Source of the DNA: Azospirillum sp.
Lineage (GTDB): Bacteria; Pseudomonadota; Alphaproteobacteria; Azospirillales; Azospirillaceae
Direction of reading: 5' to 3'
Assembly (NCBI GenBank): GCA_027486405.1
Contig: JAIXPD010000071.1
Span: 1 to 64,000 of the forward strand
Length of the DNA: 64,000 bases
Within the stretch, counting starts at the first letter, position 1. Each line of letters begins with the position of its first letter. Positions 41,991-49,621 of this stretch are shown here, piece after piece. The notes under the pieces are model-generated. The model saw nothing but the letters and a program-made list of their open reading frames with translations. It was not told where the DNA came from and did not search any database. Position numbers and translations under genes: made by a program.

Positions 41991-42030
41991 ATGACCACAC
42001 ACGATCATGGTCATCATACGATCGTCATCA
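41991..42030. promoter_or_regulatory. Palindrome-rich patch between xre and metK
   Basis: ATGACCA (41991-41997) pairs with TGGTCAT (42008-42014) over a 10-base spacer; the palindrome ACGATCGT follows. The AT-rich patch upstream of the metK promoter could be an operator, for example for the adjacent Xre protein. Inference only. Confidence 0.4.
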
Positions 42031-42031
42031 T

Positions 42032-42070
42032 CGAATGGAGAGTGCGTTTAAAAAATCGCACTCCCCTTCG
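42032..42070. repeat. Hairpin with an A/T loop between xre and metK
   Basis: CGAA, GG and GAGTGCG pair with CGCACTC, CC and TTCG with a bulge and one mismatch; the loop is TTTAAAAAAT. The T-run is in the loop on the minus strand, so it is not a classic terminator for xre. Confidence 0.6.
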
Positions 42071-42089
42071 ATGGTCGGCATGATCCGGC

Positions 42090-42584
42090 TTATTCGGCGG
42101 CGTCAGCGACGGCGGCGTTGGCAACCGCCTTGGTCAATTCGAACAGACGCTTGCGCACGGACGGATCATTGATTTTGTAGTAGGCGCGGACGAGTTCCAG
42201 CGTTTCGCGCTTGGCCATCGGATCGGGTTCATACCCACCGGTCGCCCGCTCTTCGCCACCGGCGGCCTCGTCCTCGTCGTCCACACGGGCGGCGGCGGCC
42301 TCGGCCGGCATGTCGTCGAAGAAGAAGGACACCGGAACGTCCAGAACCCGGCTCAGGTCAAACAGACGCGAGGCACCGATGCGGTTCGCCCCACGCTCGT
42401 ACTTCTGAACCTGCTGGAAGGTCAGGCCGATGGCCTCACCCAGCTTTTCCTGGCTCATGCCCAGCAGAGTCCGGCGAAGCCGAACACGCGATCCGACATG
42501 CACGTCGATGGGGTTCGGCTTTCCGGTTTTCGGACGTCCGGACCCCGGACGGCGCCCCCGCGGCGCCCCTGTCGCTGCTTGCAT
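42090..42584 (-). CDS. Xre-family helix-turn-helix regulator
   Basis: 164-aa DNA-binding protein. The HTH_3 domain spans about residues 28-85: VGSRVRLRRTLLGMSQEKLGEAIGLTFQQVQKYERGANRIGASRL. A VPVSFFFDDMP segment follows, then an acidic linker and a C-terminal helix. This protein type, placed between lnt and metK, is conserved in alphaproteobacteria. Targets are unknown; the palindromic patch downstream is a candidate. Start at MQAATG; frame extends 20 codons upstream without support. Confidence 0.9.
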   Translation of the reverse strand: MQAATGAPRGRRPGSGRPKTGKPNPIDVHVGSRVRLRRTLLGMSQEKLGEAIGLTFQQVQKYERGANRIGASRLFDLSRVLDVPVSFFFDDMPAEAAAARVDDEDEAAGGEERATGGYEPDPMAKRETLELVRAYYKINDPSVRKRLFELTKAVANAAVADAAE

Positions 42585-42663
42585 CTGGCTAATCCCTGTA
42601 ACAGTTGTGCAACTTAGATATGGCATATCCACGTATGCAGTCAAGCCCGCCGCGATTCAGTCC

Positions 42664-44289
42664 TCAAAACCAGGAAGAGAGATCGGTAAAACGGCTGCGC
42701 AGTGAATGGCGTCGGGGGAAGATCGCCGCAAGAAAACACGCCAGAAGCCCAAAGCCGAAGAGTGTATCCCCAGCACGGCTATAAAGAGTGGTTTCATCCG
42801 GCGCTTTCGGCAACGTGGTATCGATGATTCCCCGTTCCCCCAGCCCGAGTGACTGTCTCACACGCCCATAGGCGTCCACCAGCCCGGAAATACCCGTATT
42901 GGCGACGCGGACGAGCGGCATCCCTTCTTCGACCGCCCGCACCTGATTGATGGCGAAATGCTGATAGGGTCCGGCGGTGTGCCCATACCAGGCGTCGTTG
43001 GTCAGGTTCAGCAGCCAACGCGGGCGCTCCATCGGGTCGGCCACGGCCCCCGGAAAGATTCCTTCGTAACAGATCAGCGGGCTGACCGGCGGCAGACCGG
43101 GCAAGGTCAGCGTGCGCGGTCCGGGACCGGGGGAGAACTCCGCCCCGTTGCTGGCGATGGCGTCCACCGGGATCCAACGGCGCAAGGGCATGTATTCGCC
43201 GAACGGGACCAGATGGGCCTTGTCGTAACTGCCCACCACAGCACCGCTGCCGTCCACCGCGACCAGACTGTTGAAGTAACGCCACCCATTGTCTTCGGCC
43301 CGCTCCGACCGGGGCGCGCCGGTGATGAGCAGCCCGCCGGACGGCGTCACCGACGCCAGCGCCTGCCGCACCCGCGCGTCGCGCTCGATGAAGAACGGCA
43401 CGGTGGTTTCCGGCCACAGGATGTGCGTCACCGGTTCGGGCGCGGGCAGGGCGGACAGTTCCAGATTCTCCCGCACATTCTGTTCCCGCTGGCCCTCGGC
43501 CCATTTCAGCCGCTGGTCGATGGCGGCCTGCACCAGCCGCAGCCGGACCCCCGGAACCACCGCGTCGGAGGCCGTGGCCAGCCGCCAGCCGCCCCAGCCG
43601 CCCAACAGCGCCAGCGCGGCCAATCCGGCCAGCACCGCGCCCCAGGCCCGGCGCGGCCGCGCTTGTGGATCGGCCAGCGCGGCGGGAAGGGCGGCGACCA
43701 GCACGGTCAACAGCGACAGCCCGTAAATGCCGACCAACGACACCCCTTGCAGGACCGGCAGCACGCCAACCCAGCCATAGCCGATGAGATTCCAGGGAAA
43801 TCCGGTGAAGGCGTGCCCCCGCACCCACTCCATCACCCCCCAGGCGGCGGCGAACAGACAGGCGGAGGCGACCCCGCCGCCAGCCCCCCGGGTACGCAGC
43901 GTGTGGAACAGCCACCCCGCCACCCCGGTGAACAGCCCCAGCAGCACGGGCAGCCCCACCGCCGAGAAGGGCAAGGCCCACCAGAATTGGCCAATGTCGG
44001 TGAACAGCGCGGCGCTGATCCAATACAGCCCCAGCAGGTGATGACCAAAGCCGAAGAACCAGCCGACCGCAAAGGCGCTGCGTCCACGCGTCGCCCCCTC
44101 CAGCAACCAGATCAATCCGGGGAACGCCACCAGCAGCACCGGCAGGGCATAGGCCGGGGGCAGGGCAAAGGTCGCCAGCCCGCCCAACGCCATCGCCGCC
44201 AGCCACCGCCGCCGCCCGGACAGCGCCATCAGCGCGGCGCGCGCGCGCGCGGCCGATGCCAGGCCGACGGGCGTGTCAGAAGGGATCAC
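42664..44289 (-). CDS. lnt: Apolipoprotein N-acyltransferase
   Basis: 541-aa inner-membrane enzyme that adds the third acyl chain to lipoproteins. Several N-terminal membrane helices (about residues 20-230), then a nitrilase-like periplasmic domain with the catalytic triad: Glu in WPETTVPFF (about 291), Lys in YDKAHLVPFGEY (about 356) and Cys in LICYEGIFPG (about 405). Final helix LLACFLAAIF. The start is a GTG with GGAG at eight bases; the longer frame upstream is not used. Downstream of corC past a hairpin. Confidence 0.93.
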   Translation of the reverse strand: MIPSDTPVGLASAARARAALMALSGRRRWLAAMALGGLATFALPPAYALPVLLVAFPGLIWLLEGATRGRSAFAVGWFFGFGHHLLGLYWISAALFTDIGQFWWALPFSAVGLPVLLGLFTGVAGWLFHTLRTRGAGGGVASACLFAAAWGVMEWVRGHAFTGFPWNLIGYGWVGVLPVLQGVSLVGIYGLSLLTVLVAALPAALADPQARPRRAWGAVLAGLAALALLGGWGGWRLATASDAVVPGVRLRLVQAAIDQRLKWAEGQREQNVRENLELSALPAPEPVTHILWPETTVPFFIERDARVRQALASVTPSGGLLITGAPRSERAEDNGWRYFNSLVAVDGSGAVVGSYDKAHLVPFGEYMPLRRWIPVDAIASNGAEFSPGPGPRTLTLPGLPPVSPLICYEGIFPGAVADPMERPRWLLNLTNDAWYGHTAGPYQHFAINQVRAVEEGMPLVRVANTGISGLVDAYGRVRQSLGLGERGIIDTTLPKAPDETTLYSRAGDTLFGFGLLACFLAAIFPRRHSLRSRFTDLSSWF

Positions 44290-44367
44290 CGCACACACTC
44301 CAGAGAAACGGGCACAACGCGCCGGAAACAGGGCGCGCGCCAGACTTGGCGCAACGCATGACAAACA

Positions 44368-44407
44368 CAACCCTGCCGCGCCCGATGTCACAGGCAGGGC
44401 AGGGTTG
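44368..44407 (-). terminator. Terminator-like hairpin between corC and lnt
   Basis: Perfect 10-bp stem CAACCCTGCC/GGCAGGGTTG with a 20-base loop, then a weak T-rich run (TGTTTGT) on the minus strand. Probably partial termination. Confidence 0.5.
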
Positions 44408-44424
44408 CGCGAAGACCGATGAAA

Positions 44425-45360
44425 TCAGGCGGTTTCGGCCAACGGAGCGGCGCTGTTGGCGGGCGCGTTGCGCACCCGCAACCGCTTCAAACGGCGCGAG
44501 TCCGCGTCAACAATTTCAAACTCCAGGCCCGAGGGGTGGGTCAGCAACTCGCCACGCCCCGGCACGCGACCGGCCAGCGACACCACCAGACCGCCCAGCG
44601 TGTCGATGTCCTCCCGCTCCTCGTCGGTCAGGACCGGGCCGACGCGCTCCTCGAAATCCTCGATGGGCAGGCGGGCGTCCACGATCAGGCTGCCGTCGGG
44701 CCGCTCATCCAGCCGGGGGGCGGCGGCCTCGTCATGCTCGTCCTCGATCTCGCCGACGATCTCCTCGACCAGATCCTCGATGGTGACAAGCCCGTCGATG
44801 CCGCCGAACTCATCCACCACCAGGGCGAGATGGCTGCGGCTCTGCCGCATGTCCACCAGCAGATCGAGCACCCGCATCGACGGGGCGACAATCTTCACCG
44901 GACGCAGGATGCCGTGCAAATCGGCCGCCACCGCGTGCCCCGCCGCCTGGCGGGCCATGATCGACAGCACATCCTTGATGTGGATGACGCCGATCACCTC
45001 GTCCAGCGTCTCGCGGAAGACCGGCAGACGGGAATGGCCTTCCTCGGCGATCTTCTGGATCAGGGCGGGAAAGGGGGTGTCGATGTCCAGCGCGACGATG
45101 TCGGCGCGTGGAACCATCACATCGGCCACCGTGCGCCCGCGCAGCTTCAGAATGTTGGTGAGGAGGGCGCGTTCGCCAGCGCCCACCGATTCTTCCGCCG
45201 CGTCGGGATCGTCGATCATCCCTTCGATCGTGGCGCGCAGCGAGGAATCGCCGCGCCCCCCCATGACGGTGCGGAGCCACCCCTTGAACAGGTGGCCCAG
45301 GGAGTGTTGGTCTTCGGCCCCGTCTTCACGGGGCGTGCGACTGTCGGAAAGATCGCTCAT
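44425..45360 (-). CDS. corC: CBS-domain hemolysin/CorC family protein
   Basis: 311-aa soluble member of the CorC/HlyC family. Two CBS domains (about residues 75-195: VADVMVPRADIVALDIDTPF, VIGVIHIKDVLSIM, LALVVDEFGGIDGLVTIEDLVEEIVGEIEDEHD) and a C-terminal CorC_HlyC domain (LPIEDFEERVG, DTLGGLVVSLAGRVPGRGE). No membrane DUF21 domain, as in CorC. Roles in Mg/Co homeostasis are described for the family. Start overlaps the ybeY stop (ATGA). Confidence 0.93.
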   Translation of the reverse strand: MSDLSDSRTPREDGAEDQHSLGHLFKGWLRTVMGGRGDSSLRATIEGMIDDPDAAEESVGAGERALLTNILKLRGRTVADVMVPRADIVALDIDTPFPALIQKIAEEGHSRLPVFRETLDEVIGVIHIKDVLSIMARQAAGHAVAADLHGILRPVKIVAPSMRVLDLLVDMRQSRSHLALVVDEFGGIDGLVTIEDLVEEIVGEIEDEHDEAAAPRLDERPDGSLIVDARLPIEDFEERVGPVLTDEEREDIDTLGGLVVSLAGRVPGRGELLTHPSGLEFEIVDADSRRLKRLRVRNAPANSAAPLAETA

Positions 45361-45905
45361 TGGTCCGGCGGTTCGTGGTTGTCGGCGTATGGATCGGCGA
45401 TGCCGAGCGAGGCAAGCAGCCGGGTTTCCAGCGCTTCCATCTCCTCGGCCTCGTCGTCCGTTTCGTGATCGTACCCCAGAAGATGCAAAACACCATGCAT
45501 GACGAGATGCGTCAGGTGATCGTCGGGGGATTTGTTCTGTTCGGCGGCCTCGCGCTGGACCGTTTCATAGGCCAGGATGACGTCGCCCAGCAGGACGGGC
45601 GCGCCCTCCTCCGGGTCCGGCTCCTCGGCCTCGGTCAGGGCAAAGGACAACACGTTGGTCGGCTTGTCCTTGCCGCGATAGTCGCGGTTGAGCCGCTGCA
45701 CCAGCGCGTTGTCGGCCAGCACCAGCGACAGTTCGGCCGGGCCGTCGTCGGGCGGGTAGGTGGCGGCCAGCGTGGCGCGGGCGACGCGTTCGACCAGCGC
45801 TTCGGCGTGGTCGGGCCAATCCCCGGCTTCACGGGACACAGCGATCTCAAGCTCCGGCATGGCCTGATGATCCGGCTGGGTCTGATCGGGGGCGGAACCG
45901 CTCAT
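45357..45905 (-). CDS. ybeY: Endoribonuclease YbeY
   Basis: 182-aa metal-dependent RNase of rRNA maturation. The zinc motif is intact: HLVMHGVLHLLGYDHETDDEAEEME (HxxxH then H, about residues 134-146). NRDYRGKDKPTNVLSFAL precedes it. Overlaps phoH upstream and corC downstream by four bases each (ATGA). Met16 (MPELEIAV) is an alternative start. Confidence 0.94.
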   Translation of the reverse strand: MSGSAPDQTQPDHQAMPELEIAVSREAGDWPDHAEALVERVARATLAATYPPDDGPAELSLVLADNALVQRLNRDYRGKDKPTNVLSFALTEAEEPDPEEGAPVLLGDVILAYETVQREAAEQNKSPDDHLTHLVMHGVLHLLGYDHETDDEAEEMEALETRLLASLGIADPYADNHEPPDQ

Positions 45906-46942
45906 CGTGTCGTCTCCCAGGCGCGGGACGGGGCGGCGGCGGCGCGCTGCGCCTCGGCCCGGTCATAGGCGCGGATGATGCGCGCCACCATCGGGTGACG
46001 GACAACGTCGGCGTCGGTGAACTGGATGAAGCGGACGCCCTCGACACCGGCCAGAATCTCCATGGCGTCGCGCAGGCCCGACCGGGTGCCGTTGGGCAAA
46101 TCGATCTGGGTGATGTCGCCGGTCACGGCCATCCGCCCGCCCTCGCCCAGGCGGGTGAGGAACATCTTCATCTGCATCGGCGTGGTGTTCTGCGCCTCGT
46201 CCAGGATGACGAAGGCGTTGCCCAGCGTCCGGCCGCGCATGAAGGCCAGCGGGGCGATTTCGATCTCGCCCGATTCCAGCCGCTTCTTCACCTGTTCGGC
46301 GGGCAGCATGTCGTGCAGCGCGTCGTAGAGCGGGCGCAGATAGGGATCGACCTTGTCCTTCAGATCGCCGGGCAGGAAGCCCAACCGTTCCCCGGCCTCC
46401 ACCGCCGGGCGGGACAGGATGATGCGGTCCACCTGCCCGGTGGTCAGCAGCGCCACCGCCTGGGCCACCGCCAGATAGGTCTTGCCGGTTCCCGCCGGAC
46501 CCAGCCCGAACACCAGTTCGCTTTCGGCCAGCGCCTGGAGATAGGCCGCCTGCATCGGCGAACGCGCGGTGATGGCCCCGCGCCGCCGGGTGCGCAGGGT
46601 GATTTCGGTGGACGCGACGGTGGCCAGCGTCTGCAACCGGGTTTCCTCGTCGGTGTCGGAGGTGGCCATGCGCACGGCGGCGTCGACCTCGCCCGGCCCG
46701 ACCGGCAAACCACGGCTCAACCGGGCGTACAGCGCGTTGAGGGCGGAGCGGGCGGCGTCGGCGGCGTCGGCCGGTCCCGACACGATCAGCGTGTTCCCGC
46801 GCGAGGACAGCGACACGCCCAACAGCGCCTCGATCCGGGCGAGGTGGCGGTCATGCTCGCCATACAGCATCGGCAAAAGCCGGTTGTCGTCGAACTGGAC
46901 GTCGATCCGCCGGGCGGTCAGGTCGCTGGTCGGGGCGGTCAA
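45902..46942 (-). CDS. PhoH-like ATPase
   Basis: 346-aa P-loop ATPase of the PhoH family, cytosolic, thought to act in RNA metabolism. Walker A GLGPAGTGKTYLAVA and Walker B FVILDEAQNTTP are present, with the N-terminal small KH-like region before them. The conserved segment VQFDDNRLLPMLYGEHD lies before the first ATG, so the gene must start earlier; a TTG overlapping the miaB stop by four bases (46939-46942) with GGAGG upstream fits. Followed by ybeY, the normal partner. Confidence 0.93.
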   Translation of the reverse strand: MTAPTSDLTARRIDVQFDDNRLLPMLYGEHDRHLARIEALLGVSLSSRGNTLIVSGPADAADAARSALNALYARLSRGLPVGPGEVDAAVRMATSDTDEETRLQTLATVASTEITLRTRRRGAITARSPMQAAYLQALAESELVFGLGPAGTGKTYLAVAQAVALLTTGQVDRIILSRPAVEAGERLGFLPGDLKDKVDPYLRPLYDALHDMLPAEQVKKRLESGEIEIAPLAFMRGRTLGNAFVILDEAQNTTPMQMKMFLTRLGEGGRMAVTGDITQIDLPNGTRSGLRDAMEILAGVEGVRFIQFTDADVVRHPMVARIIRAYDRAEAQRAAAAPSRAWETTR

Positions 46943-48339
46943 GCGCGGGCCTCCGCGTGATCGACCGCGCGGCCCACCGCCGACGCGTGTTCGCCGGTGA
47001 CGATGCGGCCCGCCAGGCTGTTGGGCCTGGCGTCTTCGATCCGCACCTCGACGATCTGGTTCAACAGCCGTTCGTTGGCGTCGGCGTGGACCGACTGCAT
47101 CCACGGGCTGCGGCCCAAAAGCTGGCCGGGACGGCGGCCCTTGCGGTCGAACAGCACCGGCATGGTGCGCCCGACGAAGCTGTGGTTGAAGGCGACCTGC
47201 TGCGCGCCGATGAGCTGTTGCAGGGCCTGCAAGCGGGCCTCCTTCACATCCTCCGGCACCTGTTTGCTTTCCAGCGCCGCCGGGGTTCCCGGACGCGGGC
47301 TGTATTTGAAGCTGTAGGCCTGGGCGTAGCCGACATCCGTCACCAGCTTCAGCGTCGCGGCGAAATCGGCGTCGCTTTCACCGGGGAAGCCGACGATGAA
47401 GTCGCTGGACAGCGCCAGATCCGGGTTCACCGCGCGCAGCCGGTCCACCAGACGGCGGTAATCGTCGCCGCTGTGCTTGCGGTTCATCGCCGCCAGGATG
47501 CGGTCCGATCCCGACTGCACCGGCAGATGCAGATAGGGCATGAGCTGCGGCACCTCGGCGTGGGCGCGGATCAGCTCGTCGTCCATGTCGCGCGGGTGCG
47601 AGGTGGTGTAGCGGATGCGGGCCAGCCCGTCGATCTCCGCCAGCGCCCGGATCAGACGGCCCAGCCCCCAGCTCGACCCGTTGGGGCCGTCGCCGTGCCA
47701 GGCGTTGACGTTCTGGCCGAGCAGGCTGATTTCCCGCGTGCCGCCCGCCACCAGACGCCGCGCCTCCGCCAGAATCTGGTCGGCGGGGCGGGAAAACTCC
47801 GCGCCACGGGTGTAGGGGACGACGCAGAAGGTGCAGAACTTGTCACAGCCCTCCTGCACCGCCAAAAACGCCGCGACGCCCTGGCTGGTCGCCTCTTCGG
47901 GCAGGAAATCGAACTTCGATTCCGCCGGGAAATCGGTGTTCAGCACGCTGCCCGCCGCGCGGCTGGCCTTGGCCACCATCTCCGGCAGGGTGTGGTAGGT
48001 CTGGGGGCCGAACACCATGTCGACATAAGGCGCGCGGGCGACGATCTCCTCGCCCTCGGCCTGGGCGACGCAGCCGGCCACGGCCAGGATCATCTTGCCA
48101 TCGCCGCCATCGCTGGCGACGGCCTTTTCGTCCTTCAGGATGCGCAGCCGCCCCAATTCCGAAAAGACCTTGTCGGCGGCCTTTTCGCGGATGTGGCAGG
48201 TGTTGAGGATGACCATGTCGGCCCCCTCCGGCTCATCGACCGGACGATAACCCAGCGGCGCCAGGACATCCGCCATCCGGGCGGAGTCGTAGACATTCAT
48301 CTGGCAGCCCCAGGTCTTGATGAACAGCTTCTTGCTCAA
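46939..48339 (-). CDS. miaB: tRNA-2-methylthio-N6-dimethylallyladenosine synthase
   Basis: 466-aa radical SAM enzyme adding the methylthio group at A37. The N-terminal cluster has Cys in WGCQMN, LNTCHIREKA and VAGCVAQ; the radical SAM motif is CDKFCTFCVVPYTRG, and a TRAM domain closes (QLLGRSPWMQSVHADANERL). The start is a TTG with GGAAGGG seven bases upstream, giving MSKKLFIKTWG as in relatives; the open frame runs upstream without ATG in the right place. Confidence 0.95.
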   Translation of the reverse strand: MSKKLFIKTWGCQMNVYDSARMADVLAPLGYRPVDEPEGADMVILNTCHIREKAADKVFSELGRLRILKDEKAVASDGGDGKMILAVAGCVAQAEGEEIVARAPYVDMVFGPQTYHTLPEMVAKASRAAGSVLNTDFPAESKFDFLPEEATSQGVAAFLAVQEGCDKFCTFCVVPYTRGAEFSRPADQILAEARRLVAGGTREISLLGQNVNAWHGDGPNGSSWGLGRLIRALAEIDGLARIRYTTSHPRDMDDELIRAHAEVPQLMPYLHLPVQSGSDRILAAMNRKHSGDDYRRLVDRLRAVNPDLALSSDFIVGFPGESDADFAATLKLVTDVGYAQAYSFKYSPRPGTPAALESKQVPEDVKEARLQALQQLIGAQQVAFNHSFVGRTMPVLFDRKGRRPGQLLGRSPWMQSVHADANERLLNQIVEVRIEDARPNSLAGRIVTGEHASAVGRAVDHAEARA

Positions 48340-48394
48340 CCCACACCCTTCCGCGCAAAAATCCGCGCCGATCCCGTCGGCACAAAAACGAACG

Positions 48395-48422
48395 GCGCGC
48401 CACACGGCAGGGCGTGGCGCGC
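48395..48422 (-). terminator. Terminator-like hairpin after the GNAT gene
   Basis: Perfect 9-bp stem GCGCGCCAC/GTGGCGCGC with a 10-base loop; the minus strand then reads CGTTCGTTTTTG. It probably ends the GNAT transcript before miaB. Confidence 0.5.
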
Positions 48423-48579
48423 GTCACGCCGAACCGTCGGCGTCGCTGATGAGAAAGATGGTATCTCAGGCGGGGAAAAGCGAGTCAATGCCCGTTCGCC
48501 CCGCCATCCGTCACGCCATGAAGGCCGCGACCCGTGCCGGAATGGCCCAAACCGCCATGGTCAATGCTGCGGGAGCCGC

Positions 48580-49185
48580 TCACGCGGCGCTGGCCGCTTC
48601 CGGCCACATCCGTTCCCGCCAGGTCCGGGAGAAGAGAAAAGACAGGGGGGCCGACGCCTCCGTCGCCACCGGCAGCGCGACCGGGCCATGGGCCGGGCCG
48701 ATCATGCCCGCCACGCCCTGCAACGCGCCGTCCACCAGCTCCAGCCCCAACAGCCGGTTCATGTCCACCGGGCCGGGCATCTGCATGCCCAGCGTCAGCG
48801 CCCGGGTGAAGCCGAACCGCTCGTAATAGGGGGCGTCGCCCACCAGGATGACGGAAGTGTAGCCCAAGGCCACCGCCTTGTTCAGGCTCATCCGGATCAT
48901 CTTGCTGCCCAGACCGCCGCCCTGGAGATCGCCCGACACGGCGATGGGGCCGAGCATGATCGACGGGGTGTCGCCGATCATCACCGGCCAATAGCGGATG
49001 GTCCCCAGCAGAACTTCGTGGCCATGCTCGTCATGATCGATGGCGACGAGGTTCAGATCGGGGATCGAGTCCACGCCCTCCCGCAGCCGGTAGGCGGTTT
49101 TCTTGAACCGGTCCGGCCCGAAGGCGGAGTCGAGCAGGGCTTCGATGGTGCAGGCGTGCTTGGGCTGTTCAACCGTGATGATCAT
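48580..49185 (-). CDS. GNAT-family N-acetyltransferase
   Basis: 201-aa enzyme of the GNAT fold with acetyl-CoA-binding loop QGGGLGSKMI (about residues 87-96) and the following FGFTRALTLGM. Related to YhbS-type members; acceptor unknown. Start MIITVEQ has GGGAGC seven bases upstream. Its 5' region carries a good promoter, a structured leader and an overlapping small frame (see 49182-49426), suggesting post-transcriptional control. Confidence 0.88.
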   Translation of the reverse strand: MIITVEQPKHACTIEALLDSAFGPDRFKKTAYRLREGVDSIPDLNLVAIDHDEHGHEVLLGTIRYWPVMIGDTPSIMLGPIAVSGDLQGGGLGSKMIRMSLNKAVALGYTSVILVGDAPYYERFGFTRALTLGMQMPGPVDMNRLLGLELVDGALQGVAGMIGPAHGPVALPVATEASAPLSFLFSRTWRERMWPEAASAA

Positions 49186-49376
49186 GCGATGGCTCCCGGC
49201 GGGAAGATGGTCTTCTGCTGCGGGGTCGCGCCGTCGCCGGTTGCCGTGGGGATCAGGTCCCGCAGTGGCCTTTGGCGTTCGCACGCGACCCAAGGACGGC
49301 CGCACCCGCGTTTTGCGGGGCGAGGCTCCGTCGTCGGATGCGGAGGGCGTGCGAACGAGACATTGCGTAGGCTCAT
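49182..49376 (-). CDS. Possible leader ORF, 64 codons, overlapping the GNAT start
   Basis: Starts at ATG 49376 (about 16 bases after a predicted transcription start) and its stop overlaps the GNAT start codon (ATGA). The peptide is Arg/Pro-rich and has no recognised family. It runs through the three-way-junction structure. It may be a leader peptide coupling translation to the GNAT gene, or a chance frame. The ribosome site is poor. Confidence 0.3.
   Translation of the reverse strand: MSLRNVSFARPPHPTTEPRPAKRGCGRPWVACERQRPLRDLIPTATGDGATPQQKTIFPPGAIA
49276..49357 (-). ncRNA. Structured leader: three-way junction upstream of the GNAT gene
   Basis: An 11-bp perfect stem CGTTCGCACGC/GCGTGCGAACG (49276-49286, 49347-49357) encloses two further hairpins: CCCGC/GCGGG (49305-49319) and CTCCG/CGGAG (49326-49345). 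It lies 90 bases before the GNAT start in a predicted 5' leader. Could be a cis-regulatory RNA; no known family recognised. Confidence 0.4.
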
Positions 49377-49398
49377 GGGCCGTTGCTGGGACTTGCGC

Positions 49399-49426
49399 GT
49401 ATAACACCCTTGCCCCACCGGTGCAA
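49399..49426 (-). promoter_or_regulatory. Predicted promoter for the GNAT gene
   Basis: TTGCAC, 16-base spacer, TTATAC on the minus strand, with TG before the -10. This would give a leader of about 205 bases. Confidence 0.5.
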
Positions 49427-49621
49427 GACGATGTTGACCCGCAGGGAACGCATGACTGCATCCCCCCGCCGACCCCGATTTTTCACAGGCTTTCCAAGCG
49501 GCTCCGCAGTTCCTCCACAGCACAGTCCGGCGGGTGCCACGGCGGGCAAGGGCTTGCAAGTCGCTTCCAACCTCTGCTGGTATGGTTCCGGCTGTTTGGC
49601 CGGTTTTTGGGAGTGGACGGC

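Larger units (their letters stand above)
49186..49621. other. Divergent region between the GNAT and FAD oxidoreductase genes
   Basis: 436 bases. The left half is the structured leader and minus-strand promoter described above. I see no clear promoter for the plus-strand oxidoreductase; a TTGCAA near 49553 and TATGG near 49580 are a poor pair. Confidence 0.4.

Noticed and set aside
40840..42000. SAM riboswitch in the metK leader
   Set aside because: I could not match any known SAM-riboswitch pattern; only a promoter-like pair and palindromes are visible.
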